NCBI RefSeq assembly: GCF_002926165.1
Contig: NZ_MAGP01000106.1
Span: forward strand, 1 to 64,000
Reading direction: 5' to 3'
Length of the DNA stretch: 64,000 nucleotides
Source of the DNA: Micromonospora chalcea
GTDB taxonomy: Bacteria > Actinomycetota > Actinomycetes > Mycobacteriales > Micromonosporaceae
Shown here: piece by piece, positions 15,001 through 19,397 of the stretch
How positions within the stretch are numbered: position 1 is the first letter of the stretch
Layout: the number at the start of each line of letters is the position of its first letter
Notes under the pieces: generated by a model
Seen by the model: the letters and a program-made list of their open reading frames with translations, nothing else
Told to the model about the DNA's origin: nothing
The model's database searches: none
Made by a program: the position numbers and the translations under genes

Positions 15001-18000
15001 TCGAGAGCACCGCCGGGCGGGAGTTCGCCACAGTTGTCGCGTTCGCCGAGCAGGCCCGTGGCTACCGCCAGGAGCGGCACGAGGCGGCGAACGCGCTCCA
15101 GGAGATCCACTCACTGGCCCGGAGCGGGCGCGCACGGCGCTACTGGGGGGACGTCGGTCACTGGTACGGCCCCGCCCGTCGTGGCTACGCCAGCGAGGAG
15201 GACTACGTACCGCCGTCGGAGCGCCCCCGGCCAGATCAGCTGATCACCGGTGAACGCCGGCCGCAGCGGACCGCGGCCCGCACGTTGGCGGTCGACGGCG
15301 AGCCCAGCGGCAGCCGCGACCGCAGCGACAGGTCACGCAGCCCGCGGGACCGGAGCCGTCCCGGCGGCAGCAGCCACCGGCGCGGCGGTGGCCAGGCGTA
15401 CGGCTTCCAGGGGCCGCAGAGCGCTCCCGCGAGCCTCGGCGCCGCCTCCGCCACGCCGTCGGCGGACACCACGACGCCGCTGGCCGAGCAACTGGCAGCC
15501 GCGCAGGGTGACCCGGCGGCGCAGTCCCGGATCCTCGACACCTTCCGGGACGCGCTGTCCCGCGACGTCCCGCTGAGCAACGGGTCGACGCTGCGGATCC
15601 TGGCGGCCAACTCGCACGGCGGCACCGCGAACACCGCCGCCGACCTGGCGACGCTCGACGACGCTGACCGGGGGCACCTGCGGCAGATCCACCAGGGCCG
15701 GGACGCGGCCAACCAGAACGACTGCGTCACGCTCACGATGGCCGTGGACAGCTACAAGCAGTCCGGGCTGATCACCCAGATCCCGCCGCAGACGCACCCG
15801 AGAGCGCTCAGCGACATCCAGAAGCAGTACCCGGGCCGCACCACCGAGGAGGTCGGCACCCTCCAGGGCCTGATGGACGCGCTCGGCGCCATGCCGAACG
15901 GCACCAACGGCATCGTCGGCTTCCGCACCGACGGCCCCGGCGCCGTCGGCCACGTGGTCAACGTGTCGAAGGACTCGCAGGGCCGCGTGACGTTCGAGGA
16001 CTCGCAGGTGCCGGGCCTGGCCACGCTGCCGCAGATCGGCCCGGACGGCTCCGTCGTCCTGATCCGGACCAGCGACCCGCAGCCGGCCCCGTCCTCGGAC
16101 GTGGACATGGCCTCGGTCCGCGACACCGACTCCGACGTCGACATGACCTCGGTCCGCGACACCGACTCCGACGTCGACATGGCCGACTTCTCGCCGACCA
16201 CCGAGACGTTCGCGGGTGTGGCGCCCGAGGAGGTGGCGAAGACCACCGCGCAGACGCCCACCGTGGGTGACCCGATCGACGTCACCACCGGGCGGATGAT
16301 CCTCACCCACACCGACGCGGTCCTGCCGGGCCTCACGCTGGAGCGGACCTACCGCTCCGACTACCGGTGGGGCCGGTCGTTCGGCCGGGCCTGGGCCTCC
16401 ACGCTGGACCAGCGGATCATCGTCGACGGCGAGCAGGTCCGCTACCTGGCCGCCGACGGCTCGCTGCTCACCTACCCGCTGCCCGCCGAGGGCGAGGTGG
16501 CGCAGCCGGAGACCGGCCGGACGCTGCCGCTGCGCCGGCTGGTGGGCGGCGGCTGGCTGCTGACCGATCCGACGTCCGGCCGCAGCCTGCTGTTCGCCGC
16601 GGCGTCGGACACCGAGTCGCTGCTCACCGACGTCACCGACGGCGGCGTCAGCTGGACGATCCAGCGCGACCGCCGGGGTACGCCGACGCAGCTGCTGTCG
16701 TCGACCGGGGCCACCATCGCGTTCACCTCGTCCGCCGGGCTGATCACGATGGTCTCCCTGCCCAACGCGGCCGGTGACCTCATGGCGGCGTCGCGGTTCG
16801 GCTACGACGGTGACCTGAACCTGATCGAGGTGACGAACTCCTCGGGCGACCCCGAGCGCTTCACGTACGCCGACGGGCGGCTCGTGCGCTGGGAGGACCG
16901 CAACGGCGAGTGGTACACGTACACCTACGACGAGGCCGGCCGGTGCGTCGCCACCGACGGCAAGGGCGGCTACCTGCGCTACCGGTTCGACTACCAGCCG
17001 GGCCGCACCGTGGTGACCGACTCGCTCGGCGCGGTGCGCGTCTACGAGCTCAACGACCGCTTCCAGGTGGTCGCCGAGACCGACGCGCTGGGCGCGACCA
17101 CGCGCAACGTCTGGGACGAGGCGTACCGCCTGCGGTCCACGACCGACCCGCTGGGCCGCACCACCTCCAGCGAGTACGACGCGCTCGGGCGGCTGGTCGC
17201 GGTCACCCGGCCGGACGGCAGCCGGTCCACCACCACGTACGACGACCTCGGTCGTGCGGTGTCCTGGACCGACTTCGACGGGAGCACCCGCAACCGTCAG
17301 TTCGGCCCGGACGGCCTGATGGTCGCCGAGGTGGACGCCGCAGGCGAGGTGGTCCGGTACGAGCAGCCGGCCGCCGACGGCCGGGGCACGACCACGCACG
17401 TCGGCCCGACGGCTGTCGTGCGCAACCCCGCCCGGCAGATCACGTCGGTGAGCACCGGGCAGGGCGAGACGGAGTACATCTATGACGCGCTCGGCCGCCT
17501 GTTCAGCATCGAGGACGACAACGGTCTCACCGAGTTCGGCTGGACGCTGGAGGGCGACCTGGCCTGGCGGGAGAACCCGGACGGCTCGGTCGAGGAGTTC
17601 CGCTACGACGGCGAGGGCAACCTGGTCGAGTGGGTTGACGCCACCGGCCGCCGGACGATCCGCGAGTACGGCGCGTTCGACCTGGTCACGGCCGAGATCG
17701 ACGACGAGGGCAACCGCACCGAGTACGCGTACGACACCGAGCTGCGGCTGGTCCGGGTCACCAACCCGGCGGGCGCGACGTGGACGTACACGTACGACCC
17801 GAACGGCCGGATGGTGTCCGAGACCGACTTCGACGGCCGCACCCAGCGGTACGTCTACGACGCCGCCGGGCAGCTCGTCGAGCGCACCGACGCGGCCGGC
17901 GCTGTCACGCACTACGCGTACGACCTGCTCGGCCGGGTCGTGGAACGGCGCACCGGCGAGGCGGTGACGCGGTTCGCGTACGACGCGGCGGGCCGGGTCG

Positions 18001-18062
18001 TCCCCGCCGGGGACGACGACTCGCAGATGCGGCTGGAGCGTGACCCCGTACCCCGGCGCTGA
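1..18062 (+). CDS. Giant multidomain RHS polymorphic toxin, 5' end outside window
   Basis: The frame is open from base 3 with a proline/arginine-rich lead, so the GTG at 117 is probably internal and the protein exceeds 6000 residues. Numbered from that GTG: residues 10-480 look like a GT-B glycosyltransferase fold (weak). HEIGHFLGLRDEY at 681-693 is a metzincin-like zinc motif. A Thr run lies near 1505. H1555 and C1594 form a clan-CD, C80-like peptidase module. Coiled coils lie near 1715-1990 and 3098-3252, with beta-rich segments near 2050-3080 and 3270-3850. RHS unit 1 spans about 3864-4773 and ends in two DPLGL core motifs. A papain-fold toxin with C5203, H5279 and D5295 follows. RHS unit 2 (from 5378) ends without a core. 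Its role is probably contact-dependent or secreted toxin delivery. The RHS and papain-fold calls are firm; the N-terminal domain assignments are inference. Confidence 0.9.
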   Translation, partial: QPPAKPGRPPRPAGAPTRNTVPQRADLSAATLPPRQQPVPTAIGRALTDKYQMVHVLDQGSPGLGHQAATVAMLDGLAATGYQGTVVLTYPSNKTPYYAGQLGRQADFDSPVGSYDLFHREWTGRRGGMNVVMRPQQKPVDPGEGRIQTPADDLRKERDWKERQWPGAGGSDLPDWRRELQPSFRKEAETTAQEVGQGLRLDLVRAETLPPGAVLIVLPAVDAKNSDGSEVSGEKKEEWFQENWERGLRTAHNGKHDVLTLQPFLWDKFPRQFRGADGTVTNLDEILPGVPTYRGRPPATPPPAAAEVVRATGVPGADALANLVDDPGTDVVLVYYGMTEATPEHRDVVGRLAVAARPGRPTVVLVVGDAGRSFTTGNPDVHVAALPRVSPEQMAGLRDRATLVVTEGANTWQESLAAGKPTLSVTASAGDTRPWEHGPASVRTDSGEGRDRLLAASEYLRHGGDPATLRDFVQDDDGSVRTYFDGWQQALGQRGSDQVDQALATVTGLPLDPEARSREAAPGAPPVDTTARTAGTPPARLDVPKTRDEIARARHEQRDTAPRRVANTSAYDVIVRDPSPDTRVPDVVARSYERAGLPLPAAGRPRLRLEAVDNRIAYDHRVLDLGDRNVQDFTVKVFLDARDATAAAARDEVETRVTEAVDRIYNQGFRIGDRDQLNVTVEFVTRPGEAHAVVALHGTPSPTTQTAWSTHSSDLDLAHEIGHFLGLRDEYAIPGRALERALVRDDNSLMATTTPQPGNEPRLLARGVERIAGLRHDVLSPDRGALPPRTRPARFEPVRVPGGRNARFDELTGHTRDVDPGNYRQATIDLKAEAAPIGFVVNSMLPAADVDQIPEVVRAVTEGLAPGTRVAFVFGVNTTAEVPDLAFRDAVARAARLAESLDAPVAVNGYAVGTKNDKFPYGRTRNQVLRDPDTVAAIRGLAQGGPDGADRRYPYVSIQDFDRGARTVADGTHVFDRVDRATRFDPEATGQQADSPARPLMISGGYRVGDAADLVRRTRERLERRARDHEARIAELATRDDREARKELGIERQKLAAVHGGLGKLATEAGQEKFVRDFATAVDEDMRSRDRQATVHPMLPYSPEPNLFVDGLLVLGRPEVRFGDAGAEFLLLAESLHQAYGDELAVAHGAATPAGLPPDVLTTDVQVESQNNRHPDRDLGFMTDFVGAATPTDLSRLAADFAAGNFLPQSHAVPTNANRQLFYTEGTGFKEYRAELRKPDRAAGKPYAAPTDVTPRRAGVARAPGEPPRTWQESLTPEQLQQLGAQPHNRLVTTVSLPPPGSGPAPEPSGEFTVDPDLDPSKPARTVGLPTSQRLVAAHLVATSNDSGTIQQEFAAATAIADRGGLSRQPGSLYDAIAAGLPGADANTLRIDTLRAGRDTIVLDDAAAMRQQRPYDNGHFVRAALEPDPGTQRRGAPIDDAERQRIGNAHDVVEFAAARGSRVHLTVHDGAGGPVREYQVRGAKPQGRLALVRTIDAWGGVTYAPYVPPPPPAADTGDDSDSESGDFGMFGDDGLATFAPTATTTTTTTTTTSATTGGAVDSGLVFAAPDDRATRSTARDFPDRPDRYHVFGHGETDAIRVGDARITPAQLAARIREDHDRWQGRPIVLIVCDSGTDRRDGFAAQLARELPGTRIIAPGGVVWAGSTGHAIVTGSDSRGPDGEALTPPTGDTRFVEFEASPTDPARLTVTELSHVLDAYTPVGQVDPDRTARSVAQLSAWARSDATEVETRTRPALDALAPALDDATRADATHRRAAGLHRDAANRVADLSESQLQLDQRADEAPKLARAGVDAAARAGDTADARRLREIAGRTEEHIRDRDAGVRASLAASAAEVATVRDLRDDAAWAQSTAARADADLRFLRERHDRLAALRAETRHWADQAARAAADATAALGLPPGPRRDLALADALLRAYPAVNATARRRADLDRITAELAPLGDLPTAVRDRRDIAAQAERLVADVASRAPGAYAAHTAALSHMDEAHDSLTGSEERLNDVYDLAERLGVPPRTPSPAPADAPDATTPQDDADSDLEPPADLLVETAPAGLAPFSAPEAGTDAATTGEATPAEAGPEQIGTALTTEGEAALPSPEAVRRRLPAYLRDSRTLGLAEQLRATRDAALGAALRTLDPRLPADVVAAVEADSRDDIDQCLGAGRPYPVTVGGRPAELVVTAVLDWDRLTVDRVHDDPRKVTTKTRENLTHTLRHTRDRHVEPKATVTALPGVIVGAGGSVPTAPTTEHSTAHKSTYTSTTTVKVSDLAEVTVPIRFVARLVRPGRPDTGPVQAAGTVALAVPTGLRPVGATAPSAAGPALDGPVPARFAVESVRSRPADPGATFFEQVEAILAEDGMGDLVRIGAPGRPAVQKLLSDAAFAGKLPTTVVTDPANRHDGWVRSGSLPRGARTGWRRFFPGRSQQVEVRLVAVRVEQVESVDGITHVDTSALAAESTGGATAKRLWGVWGTAGPGVDAGPLSLVVAPRVGGSRESGVSRTITERTGAKQTVTGTAPAVRYRVEYGVQVRVLGRPPRMLAGSVEALQWTTRDRLPGTALDPGGREWHGRRGAARTHFAPARIERGESFGGAYLTRFGDQGLYETVAEAVRSVPGHDRFRLATRDEMLRHFDDPRLADGLTPQLQAALSRDADLRTQLSPDQLRHLADRIVGPGLKIPLIRTGTFHDHVTVVTIRGTLGDVSDGDLLDHDKVGADAKQDARSTVTGGRDRSTSAEISLEPRILGPLGQAASAMHGGPRAAVTWSAADESAITGRQAAESSHGPALDDKGKPTGVRLRQFAATLDLTVTTRSSVRVNQAGRQLSVGAYGRDVPTVVATSEQRPRTHRLDVRMLVPETRVSRQRPAPEPGPAVRDEQTIAYPPPLSRMTGGPHDLDGRRVESFVGAGRLQEAVVDTLHEASGDDIYTAEDGRISTVVADELSPERLTGDAELFSRPLALSNLWHGRRAADARADVRVRLRPTNPVVLDDADEFARIKRTFASGTARKTTHGRSVELSLSATGVATVSGPAADHGGSTGRPAGAVVLSVTPWRRAWGRISERSVSGISKLRVGGRPERELLVRVDVEAEVVAEARHDTNLLPLGLWPASPARRAGRRLTLPGAVVMRMTPAELKRLQDRDRARRHRSADVRLQLRHAENAETVRADQREQRARMARAQATERGKLLRRQHTERRDASDYVDRVRRRREVGEAERRLVDQSFAALQERHRRELAELTATHDEATQALLQAQERQRAVQAEHQRRERELVRQEQQRQDEAAADPGTPDDGEQPAFRPGPQRSFGIGGATTHVDLTDRIPHLRRALARAAGEELAQAILPSTQDRSPFDPVRGLGSSGFLGAAHLHLADALNGGRSEPIRVERRFRGSTYHVTLTAEPMGEPSFTGIEVVDELSVTDRSVVGEAHTRTTSRTAAQVTLTARAQGTETERVEDDATRTTGHGPASGTVAAGLTGTAALDNRATKATERAGRTYEQTLTVSGPVPTFRGAVRLTMTVTGKGLPEDGVSIRAVRDVTTYSATPGRSQAVSEPVTAVPAGQTTDAGRQVWRAATGFDPLPEPGRFAVEDVLVRLPDLHEAARQALVASGVEPGRDVTAALRDALTVTRMKALPAMLAGAFPLPMPARLGRDLFLDARLVARPKLLRADATVKIGGSAKRSADTEYEQTSAHSFALRTAGPLVVCGVGHPGGASKVGERDAFNAVNAATLVEQQLYRTDPARQVKDEGKVAVSTTGKPTRRTDPDDKLTAAVEYDVEFRFVARSRDAAGKHRGGAEVRVPGGYVVRLDEEAARTVTGRDLPPGLRASALAVADAAKTLSETTARRDGLTSRADADPEDVAAAERAVTDAERAWWDAHHAHEAEVTRPPEPVPPEDVPAEDVATPTAQTPLVGDPVDVATGRVIYTEVDARLPGLTLERTHRSDYRQGRCFGPAWASTLDQRVVTDATHARFLAADGSVHTYPLPAEGDEARPVLGPGGPLRRLTGGGWLLTEPGRRLLFDPATGHGDSWLSDVVSDDVGWHVERAADGTPELLTSTSGVVVVPHLAGGLVVGAHVRAAGDTAAEALHLPTFGYDDRRHLVEVRNSSGHATRLRYDEAGRLVRWQDRNGEWFGYDYDEAGRCVRAGGAGDWLRYRLRYDDGVTSVTNSLGQVTRYEINERRQVTAIVDPLGATTRQEWDAANRLLSRTDPLGRVTRFDHDARTVTLPDGSTHRVPPPRPAPAGGIEFDALGRVRATRAPDRAVTTYGWTAEGDLAWRVRPDGSTQRWFYDGEGNLVDVIDASGRAVSFEYGPFDLPTARVDQAGNRTEFTYDTELRLVGVTNPAGRTWRYEYDAAGRLCGQTDFDGRTQRYEHDDAGQLIAHTDAAGTVTHYRWDALGRVVERRVGDAVTRVEYDADGHVAAVLSPDAQVRFTRDAEGRVLSETINGRTVHTSYTDSGAVATRTTPSGRSSRWTFDAAGRPERLTAGEHLLGFTHDDAGREIGRTVGGLVALRQTFDAAGRLTGQHIADAAERRYSYDAADRVTAIADSLAGDQSFTADDTGRIRAVDGDVPQRYDYDEAGNLVGAGGGRWEFTGTMLVRSDDATFSYDAKGRLTGRVDAAGAWRFEWDAEDRLVLAVTPGGDRWRYRYDGFGRRIAKQRLGDGDRVLEEVCFAWSGDLMLEQTHRDVTGATTTTTWDYRPDAPVPVAQTDGGTLRAVITDSIGTPTHLVEPVGGLRWWSRGDLWGRGADRTVTPLAFPGQYVDAETGLHYNRFRYYDPATGRYVSPDPLGLTGGPNPTAYVADPLTVADPLGLTSCTPAPATPHPMAAVEPALAVPSAQTPSSLPTTAAPPPPSALYGMPVWVRETRRNADGTVTHVYVERDTPSPPPLSTPVGQVTAQAQAWFDTVGFAPQTALADTSSTAHQSFESIRADMYARTGHRPRTGPRSNREGHFNEPMIGSRPYNHADGTSGLGDRIGAESDGGRRTAGQIANYLRGFTALESIESTAGREFATVVAFAEQARGYRQERHEAANALQEIHSLARSGRARRYWGDVGHWYGPARRGYASEEDYVPPSERPRPDQLITGERRPQRTAARTLAVDGEPSGSRDRSDRSRSPRDRSRPGGSSHRRGGGQAYGFQGPQSAPASLGAASATPSADTTTPLAEQLAAAQGDPAAQSRILDTFRDALSRDVPLSNGSTLRILAANSHGGTANTAADLATLDDADRGHLRQIHQGRDAANQNDCVTLTMAVDSYKQSGLITQIPPQTHPRALSDIQKQYPGRTTEEVGTLQGLMDALGAMPNGTNGIVGFRTDGPGAVGHVVNVSKDSQGRVTFEDSQVPGLATLPQIGPDGSVVLIRTSDPQPAPSSDVDMASVRDTDSDVDMTSVRDTDSDVDMADFSPTTETFAGVAPEEVAKTTAQTPTVGDPIDVTTGRMILTHTDAVLPGLTLERTYRSDYRWGRSFGRAWASTLDQRIIVDGEQVRYLAADGSLLTYPLPAEGEVAQPETGRTLPLRRLVGGGWLLTDPTSGRSLLFAAASDTESLLTDVTDGGVSWTIQRDRRGTPTQLLSSTGATIAFTSSAGLITMVSLPNAAGDLMAASRFGYDGDLNLIEVTNSSGDPERFTYADGRLVRWEDRNGEWYTYTYDEAGRCVATDGKGGYLRYRFDYQPGRTVVTDSLGAVRVYELNDRFQVVAETDALGATTRNVWDEAYRLRSTTDPLGRTTSSEYDALGRLVAVTRPDGSRSTTTYDDLGRAVSWTDFDGSTRNRQFGPDGLMVAEVDAAGEVVRYEQPAADGRGTTTHVGPTAVVRNPARQITSVSTGQGETEYIYDALGRLFSIEDDNGLTEFGWTLEGDLAWRENPDGSVEEFRYDGEGNLVEWVDATGRRTIREYGAFDLVTAEIDDEGNRTEYAYDTELRLVRVTNPAGATWTYTYDPNGRMVSETDFDGRTQRYVYDAAGQLVERTDAAGAVTHYAYDLLGRVVERRTGEAVTRFAYDAAGRVVPAGDDDSQMRLERDPVPRR
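2085..2230 (+). other. Metzincin-like zinc protease motif inside the giant protein
   Basis: Codons from 2157 encode HEIGHFLGLRDEY. This fits the HExxHxxGxx(H/D) zinc-binding pattern, with two histidines and a downstream Asp as candidate metal ligands and Glu682 as general base. The preceding segment ends in a short Ser/Thr/Asp-rich loop, as is common before the active-site helix of metzincins. A Met follows about 20 residues later (SLMATTT) and could be the Met-turn. Substrate unknown: it could be an effector activity or a self-processing one. Confidence 0.7.
4740..5050 (+). other. Clan-CD cysteine peptidase (C80/CPD-like) module inside the giant protein
   Basis: YHVFGHGETDAIRVGD supplies a candidate catalytic His (H1555) and VLIVCDSGTD a candidate nucleophile (C1594). 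They are 39 residues apart and are followed by an FAAQLARELPG helix and an IIAPGG strand. This H-G ... C order after hydrophobic strands is the pattern of caspase-fold proteases, including the self-cleaving CPD of MARTX and large clostridial toxins. The module sits behind a low-complexity Thr linker (4620-4665). Self-processing is inferred from that family and is not visible in the sequence. Confidence 0.6.
11706..14432 (+). repeat. RHS/YD-repeat unit 1 (DUF6531-like start to RHS core end)
   Basis: The unit opens with AQTPLVGDPVDVATGR, the typical DUF6531 entry of actinobacterial RHS proteins. It continues through many YD repeats of the form YDxxGRL and ends in the conserved RHS core, with DPLGL at 14352 and again at 14418. 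In known RHS proteins this forms a hollow beta shell that encloses and cleaves off the C-terminal toxin. The first 1.6 kb (11709-13295) is a diverged duplicate of 16248-18044, and unit 1 lacks a stretch of roughly 80 residues present in the middle of unit 2. Confidence 0.88.
14433..15460 (+). other. Uncharacterised variable tip segment after RHS core 1, with SR-like linker
   Basis: After the second DPLGL there is a Pro/Ala-rich linker, then about 200 residues I do not recognise. That part is rich in Arg, His, Tyr and Trp and contains TGHRPRTGPRSNREGHF and YWGDVGHWYGPARRGY. It is followed by an Arg/Ser dipeptide tract (about 15304-15395). The position directly behind an RHS core is where polymorphic toxins carry their effector. 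This may therefore be a toxin domain of its own, or a linker to the papain-fold module behind it. Confidence 0.45.
15465..16080 (+). other. Papain-fold toxin domain (Tox-PL/glutamine deamidase-like)
   Basis: The segment has a Cys-His-Asp triad in papain-fold toxin order: NQNDCVTLTMAVDSYK (C5203), GAVGHVVNVSKD (H5279) and FEDSQVPG (D5295, followed by Gln two residues later). The D-x-Q after the His resembles the DPQTG element of bacterial papain-like glutamine deamidase toxins. Expected activity is deamidation or proteolysis of a target-cell protein. Unusually, it lies between two RHS units rather than at the C-terminus. Confidence 0.72.
16098..16185 (+). repeat. Short tandem repeat, acidic DVDM(A/T)SVRDTDS units
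   Basis: Two full and one partial 39-base units encode DVDMASVRDTDS, DVDMTSVRDTDS and DVDMADF. They lie in the linker between the papain-fold toxin and RHS unit 2. The near-identical nucleotide sequence of the units indicates recent tandem duplication. Probably a flexible acidic spacer. Confidence 0.8.
16248..18044 (+). repeat. RHS unit 2, truncated duplicate of unit 1
   Basis: It opens with AQTPTVGDPIDVTTGR, matching unit 1 almost residue for residue in its first 100 residues, and continues in register through TNPAG, TDFDGRTQRY and GRVVERR. The last residues that align are MRLERD, matching VRFTRD of unit 1 (ending 13295). After that the frame reads five unrelated residues (PVPRR) and stops. 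About half the YD repeats, the RHS core and any toxin tip are therefore missing from this unit. Confidence 0.85.
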
Positions 18063-18068
18063 CCCACC

Positions 18069-18102
18069 GCCCGCCCCGGCCGTCACCGCGGCCGGGGCGG
18101 GC
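18069..18102 (+). terminator. Perfect 14-bp GC hairpin, probable terminator of the giant gene
   Basis: GCCCGCCCCGGCCG (18069-18082) and its exact reverse complement (18089-18102) flank a six-base loop, starting seven bases after the giant gene's stop. There is no T tract, as is common for actinobacterial hairpin terminators. It separates the toxin from the downstream putative immunity gene. Confidence 0.7.
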
Positions 18103-18140
18103 ACCCTGCCCGACCACCATCGACAGACAAGGACAATCTG

Positions 18141-18464
18141 ATGGACGCCGACGACGCCCGCACCCGGGCGCAGGACGCGCTGCGCCGGCTGGAGAACCCG
18201 GCGCAGCCGCTGACGCTGCTCGCCCCGGACGCCCCGGCCGAGTACGCCTGGTGCTGGGTGTACCCGTTCAACACGGTCCGGGCCACCGAGACCGGCAGCA
18301 TCATGGACACGCTCGCGGTGGGCCCGCTCGTGGTGCCGAAGAACGGCGCCGAGCCCTGGGTGGCCCCGTCCGGCCCGCCGCTGGAGCGCTGGCTCAACGA
18401 GTACGCCGCACGCGAGGGGCTGCCCCCGGTGCCGGTTCCGGCCGCGCCGGACCCGTTCGCCTGA
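18141..18464 (+). CDS. Imm35/YrhB-like putative immunity protein
   Basis: 107 residues. ATG start, with AAGGA about seven bases upstream. The middle reads YAWCWVYPFNT, then a short stretch ending LAVGPLVVPKNGAEPW, then GPPLERWLNEYA. This order (aromatic beta strand, G-x-x-P-hydrophobic-V strand, closing helix with W-x-x-x-Y) matches the YrhB/Imm35 fold. From memory, Imm35 proteins are often encoded beside papain-fold RHS toxins, which fits its position directly behind such a toxin. It would act in the producer's cytoplasm by binding the toxin. The pairing is inference; the family call is moderate. Confidence 0.65.
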   Translation: MDADDARTRAQDALRRLENPAQPLTLLAPDAPAEYAWCWVYPFNTVRATETGSIMDTLAVGPLVVPKNGAEPWVAPSGPPLERWLNEYAAREGLPPVPVPAAPDPFA

Positions 18465-18472
18465 GCCCGGAC

Positions 18473-18508
18473 GGTCCGCCGCGACCGGCACGACTGTCGC
18501 GGCGGACC
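18473..18508 (+). terminator. Perfect 13-bp hairpin between immunity gene and SseB-like operon
   Basis: GGTCCGCCGCGAC (18473-18485) pairs exactly with GTCGCGGCGGACC (18496-18508) around a ten-base loop. It lies after the stop of the immunity gene and about 14 bases before the GGAGG of the next gene. It may terminate the immunity transcript or stabilise its 3' end, setting lower expression of the downstream operon. Confidence 0.65.
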
Positions 18509-18528
18509 GCCCGCCACCTGGAGGAACC

Positions 18529-18906
18529 ATGACGGACCGGCCTTCCCCGCCCGGACCACCGCTGGCTGATCTGCTGCACCGGATGATGCGCGGCGACGAA
18601 CCGGTGGAGCGGATCGGGTCGGCGCTGCGCGACGCCCGGCTCGACCTCGCGATGAACGGCGACGGCCGGCCGCTGGTCGTGCGCTCCTTCGACGACATGC
18701 CCTGCGTGGTGGTGGCCACCTCGGCGGCCACGCGCGCGGACACGTTCGCCCCGCTGTGGCGCCCGGTCGAGCTGGCCGAGCTCGCCGAACTGCTGCCCGA
18801 CGGCATCGACCTGCTCGTCGACCCGGACGGTCCCGAGCCGGTACGGCTGGCCGCCGCGATCGTCTGGCACGCCCTGCTGCCCGCCGACGAGGAGGCCGCC
18901 GGGTGA
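18529..18906 (+). CDS. SseB-like N-terminal domain protein
   Basis: 125 residues; ATG behind a clear GGAGG. A helical start is followed by GSALRDARLDLAMNG, then PLVVRSF, CVVVATSAATRADTF and LLVDPDGPEPVRLAAA. This layout (short strands around a G-D-G-R turn, then a V/I-D-P-x-G-P turn before the last helix) is that of the SseB N-terminal domain family, frequent in actinomycetes next to secreted-toxin loci. The stop overlaps the next GTG (GTGA), implying translational coupling. Probably an adaptor, chaperone-like or immunity partner; exact role unknown. Confidence 0.6.
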   Translation: MTDRPSPPGPPLADLLHRMMRGDEPVERIGSALRDARLDLAMNGDGRPLVVRSFDDMPCVVVATSAATRADTFAPLWRPVELAELAELLPDGIDLLVDPDGPEPVRLAAAIVWHALLPADEEAAG

Positions 18907-19397
18907 GCGACGCCGAGTTCCTTCTGCTGCTCGATCCGGAGTGGACCGACGGCGAGGACGACGAGCCGCCGTTCGAGGCGGTCGTCGGGATGTGGCCGGT
19001 CGGCCCGGACGGCGAGGTCGGCCGGTTCCGGAGCAACCCGGAGTACCGTCCCCGCTTCCCGGACTCCCCCACCGACCCGGCCGACGCCCTGCTGCGCCTG
19101 ACCGCGGCGGGCGAGGCCGAGCCGGCGGACCTGCTCGCGGTCCTGCGGGACGCCACGTTCCACCTGGCGACGAACGGCGACGGGCGGCCACTCGTCGTGC
19201 CCGATCCCGAGGACGGGAGCTGCATAGTGGTCACCACGAGCGCGGCGCACCGGGAGCGGGTGCCGGCGCCCGGCTGGTGGCTGCTCGACCTGACGGAACT
19301 GGCCACCGCGGCCGGCGCGTACGACGCGCTGGTCAACCCGGGCGGCCCGGCGCCGGCCCGCCTGTCCGCCGCCTTCCTGCGCGAGGCGGCGCCGTGA
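18903..19397 (+). CDS. SseB-like domain protein, paralogue of the preceding gene
   Basis: 164 residues from GTG 18903, which overlaps the previous stop. After an acidic N-terminus of about 60 residues it repeats the plan of the preceding gene: LLAVLRDATFHLATNGDGRP, then CIVVTTSAAHRERV and ALVNPGGPAPARLSAAF. The two are tandem paralogues with the G-D-G-R and N/D-P-x-G-P turns kept. Its stop overlaps the next GTG. Function unknown; an adaptor or immunity role is inferred only from its place behind the toxin. Confidence 0.62.
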   Translation: MSDAEFLLLLDPEWTDGEDDEPPFEAVVGMWPVGPDGEVGRFRSNPEYRPRFPDSPTDPADALLRLTAAGEAEPADLLAVLRDATFHLATNGDGRPLVVPDPEDGSCIVVTTSAAHRERVPAPGWWLLDLTELATAAGAYDALVNPGGPAPARLSAAFLREAAP

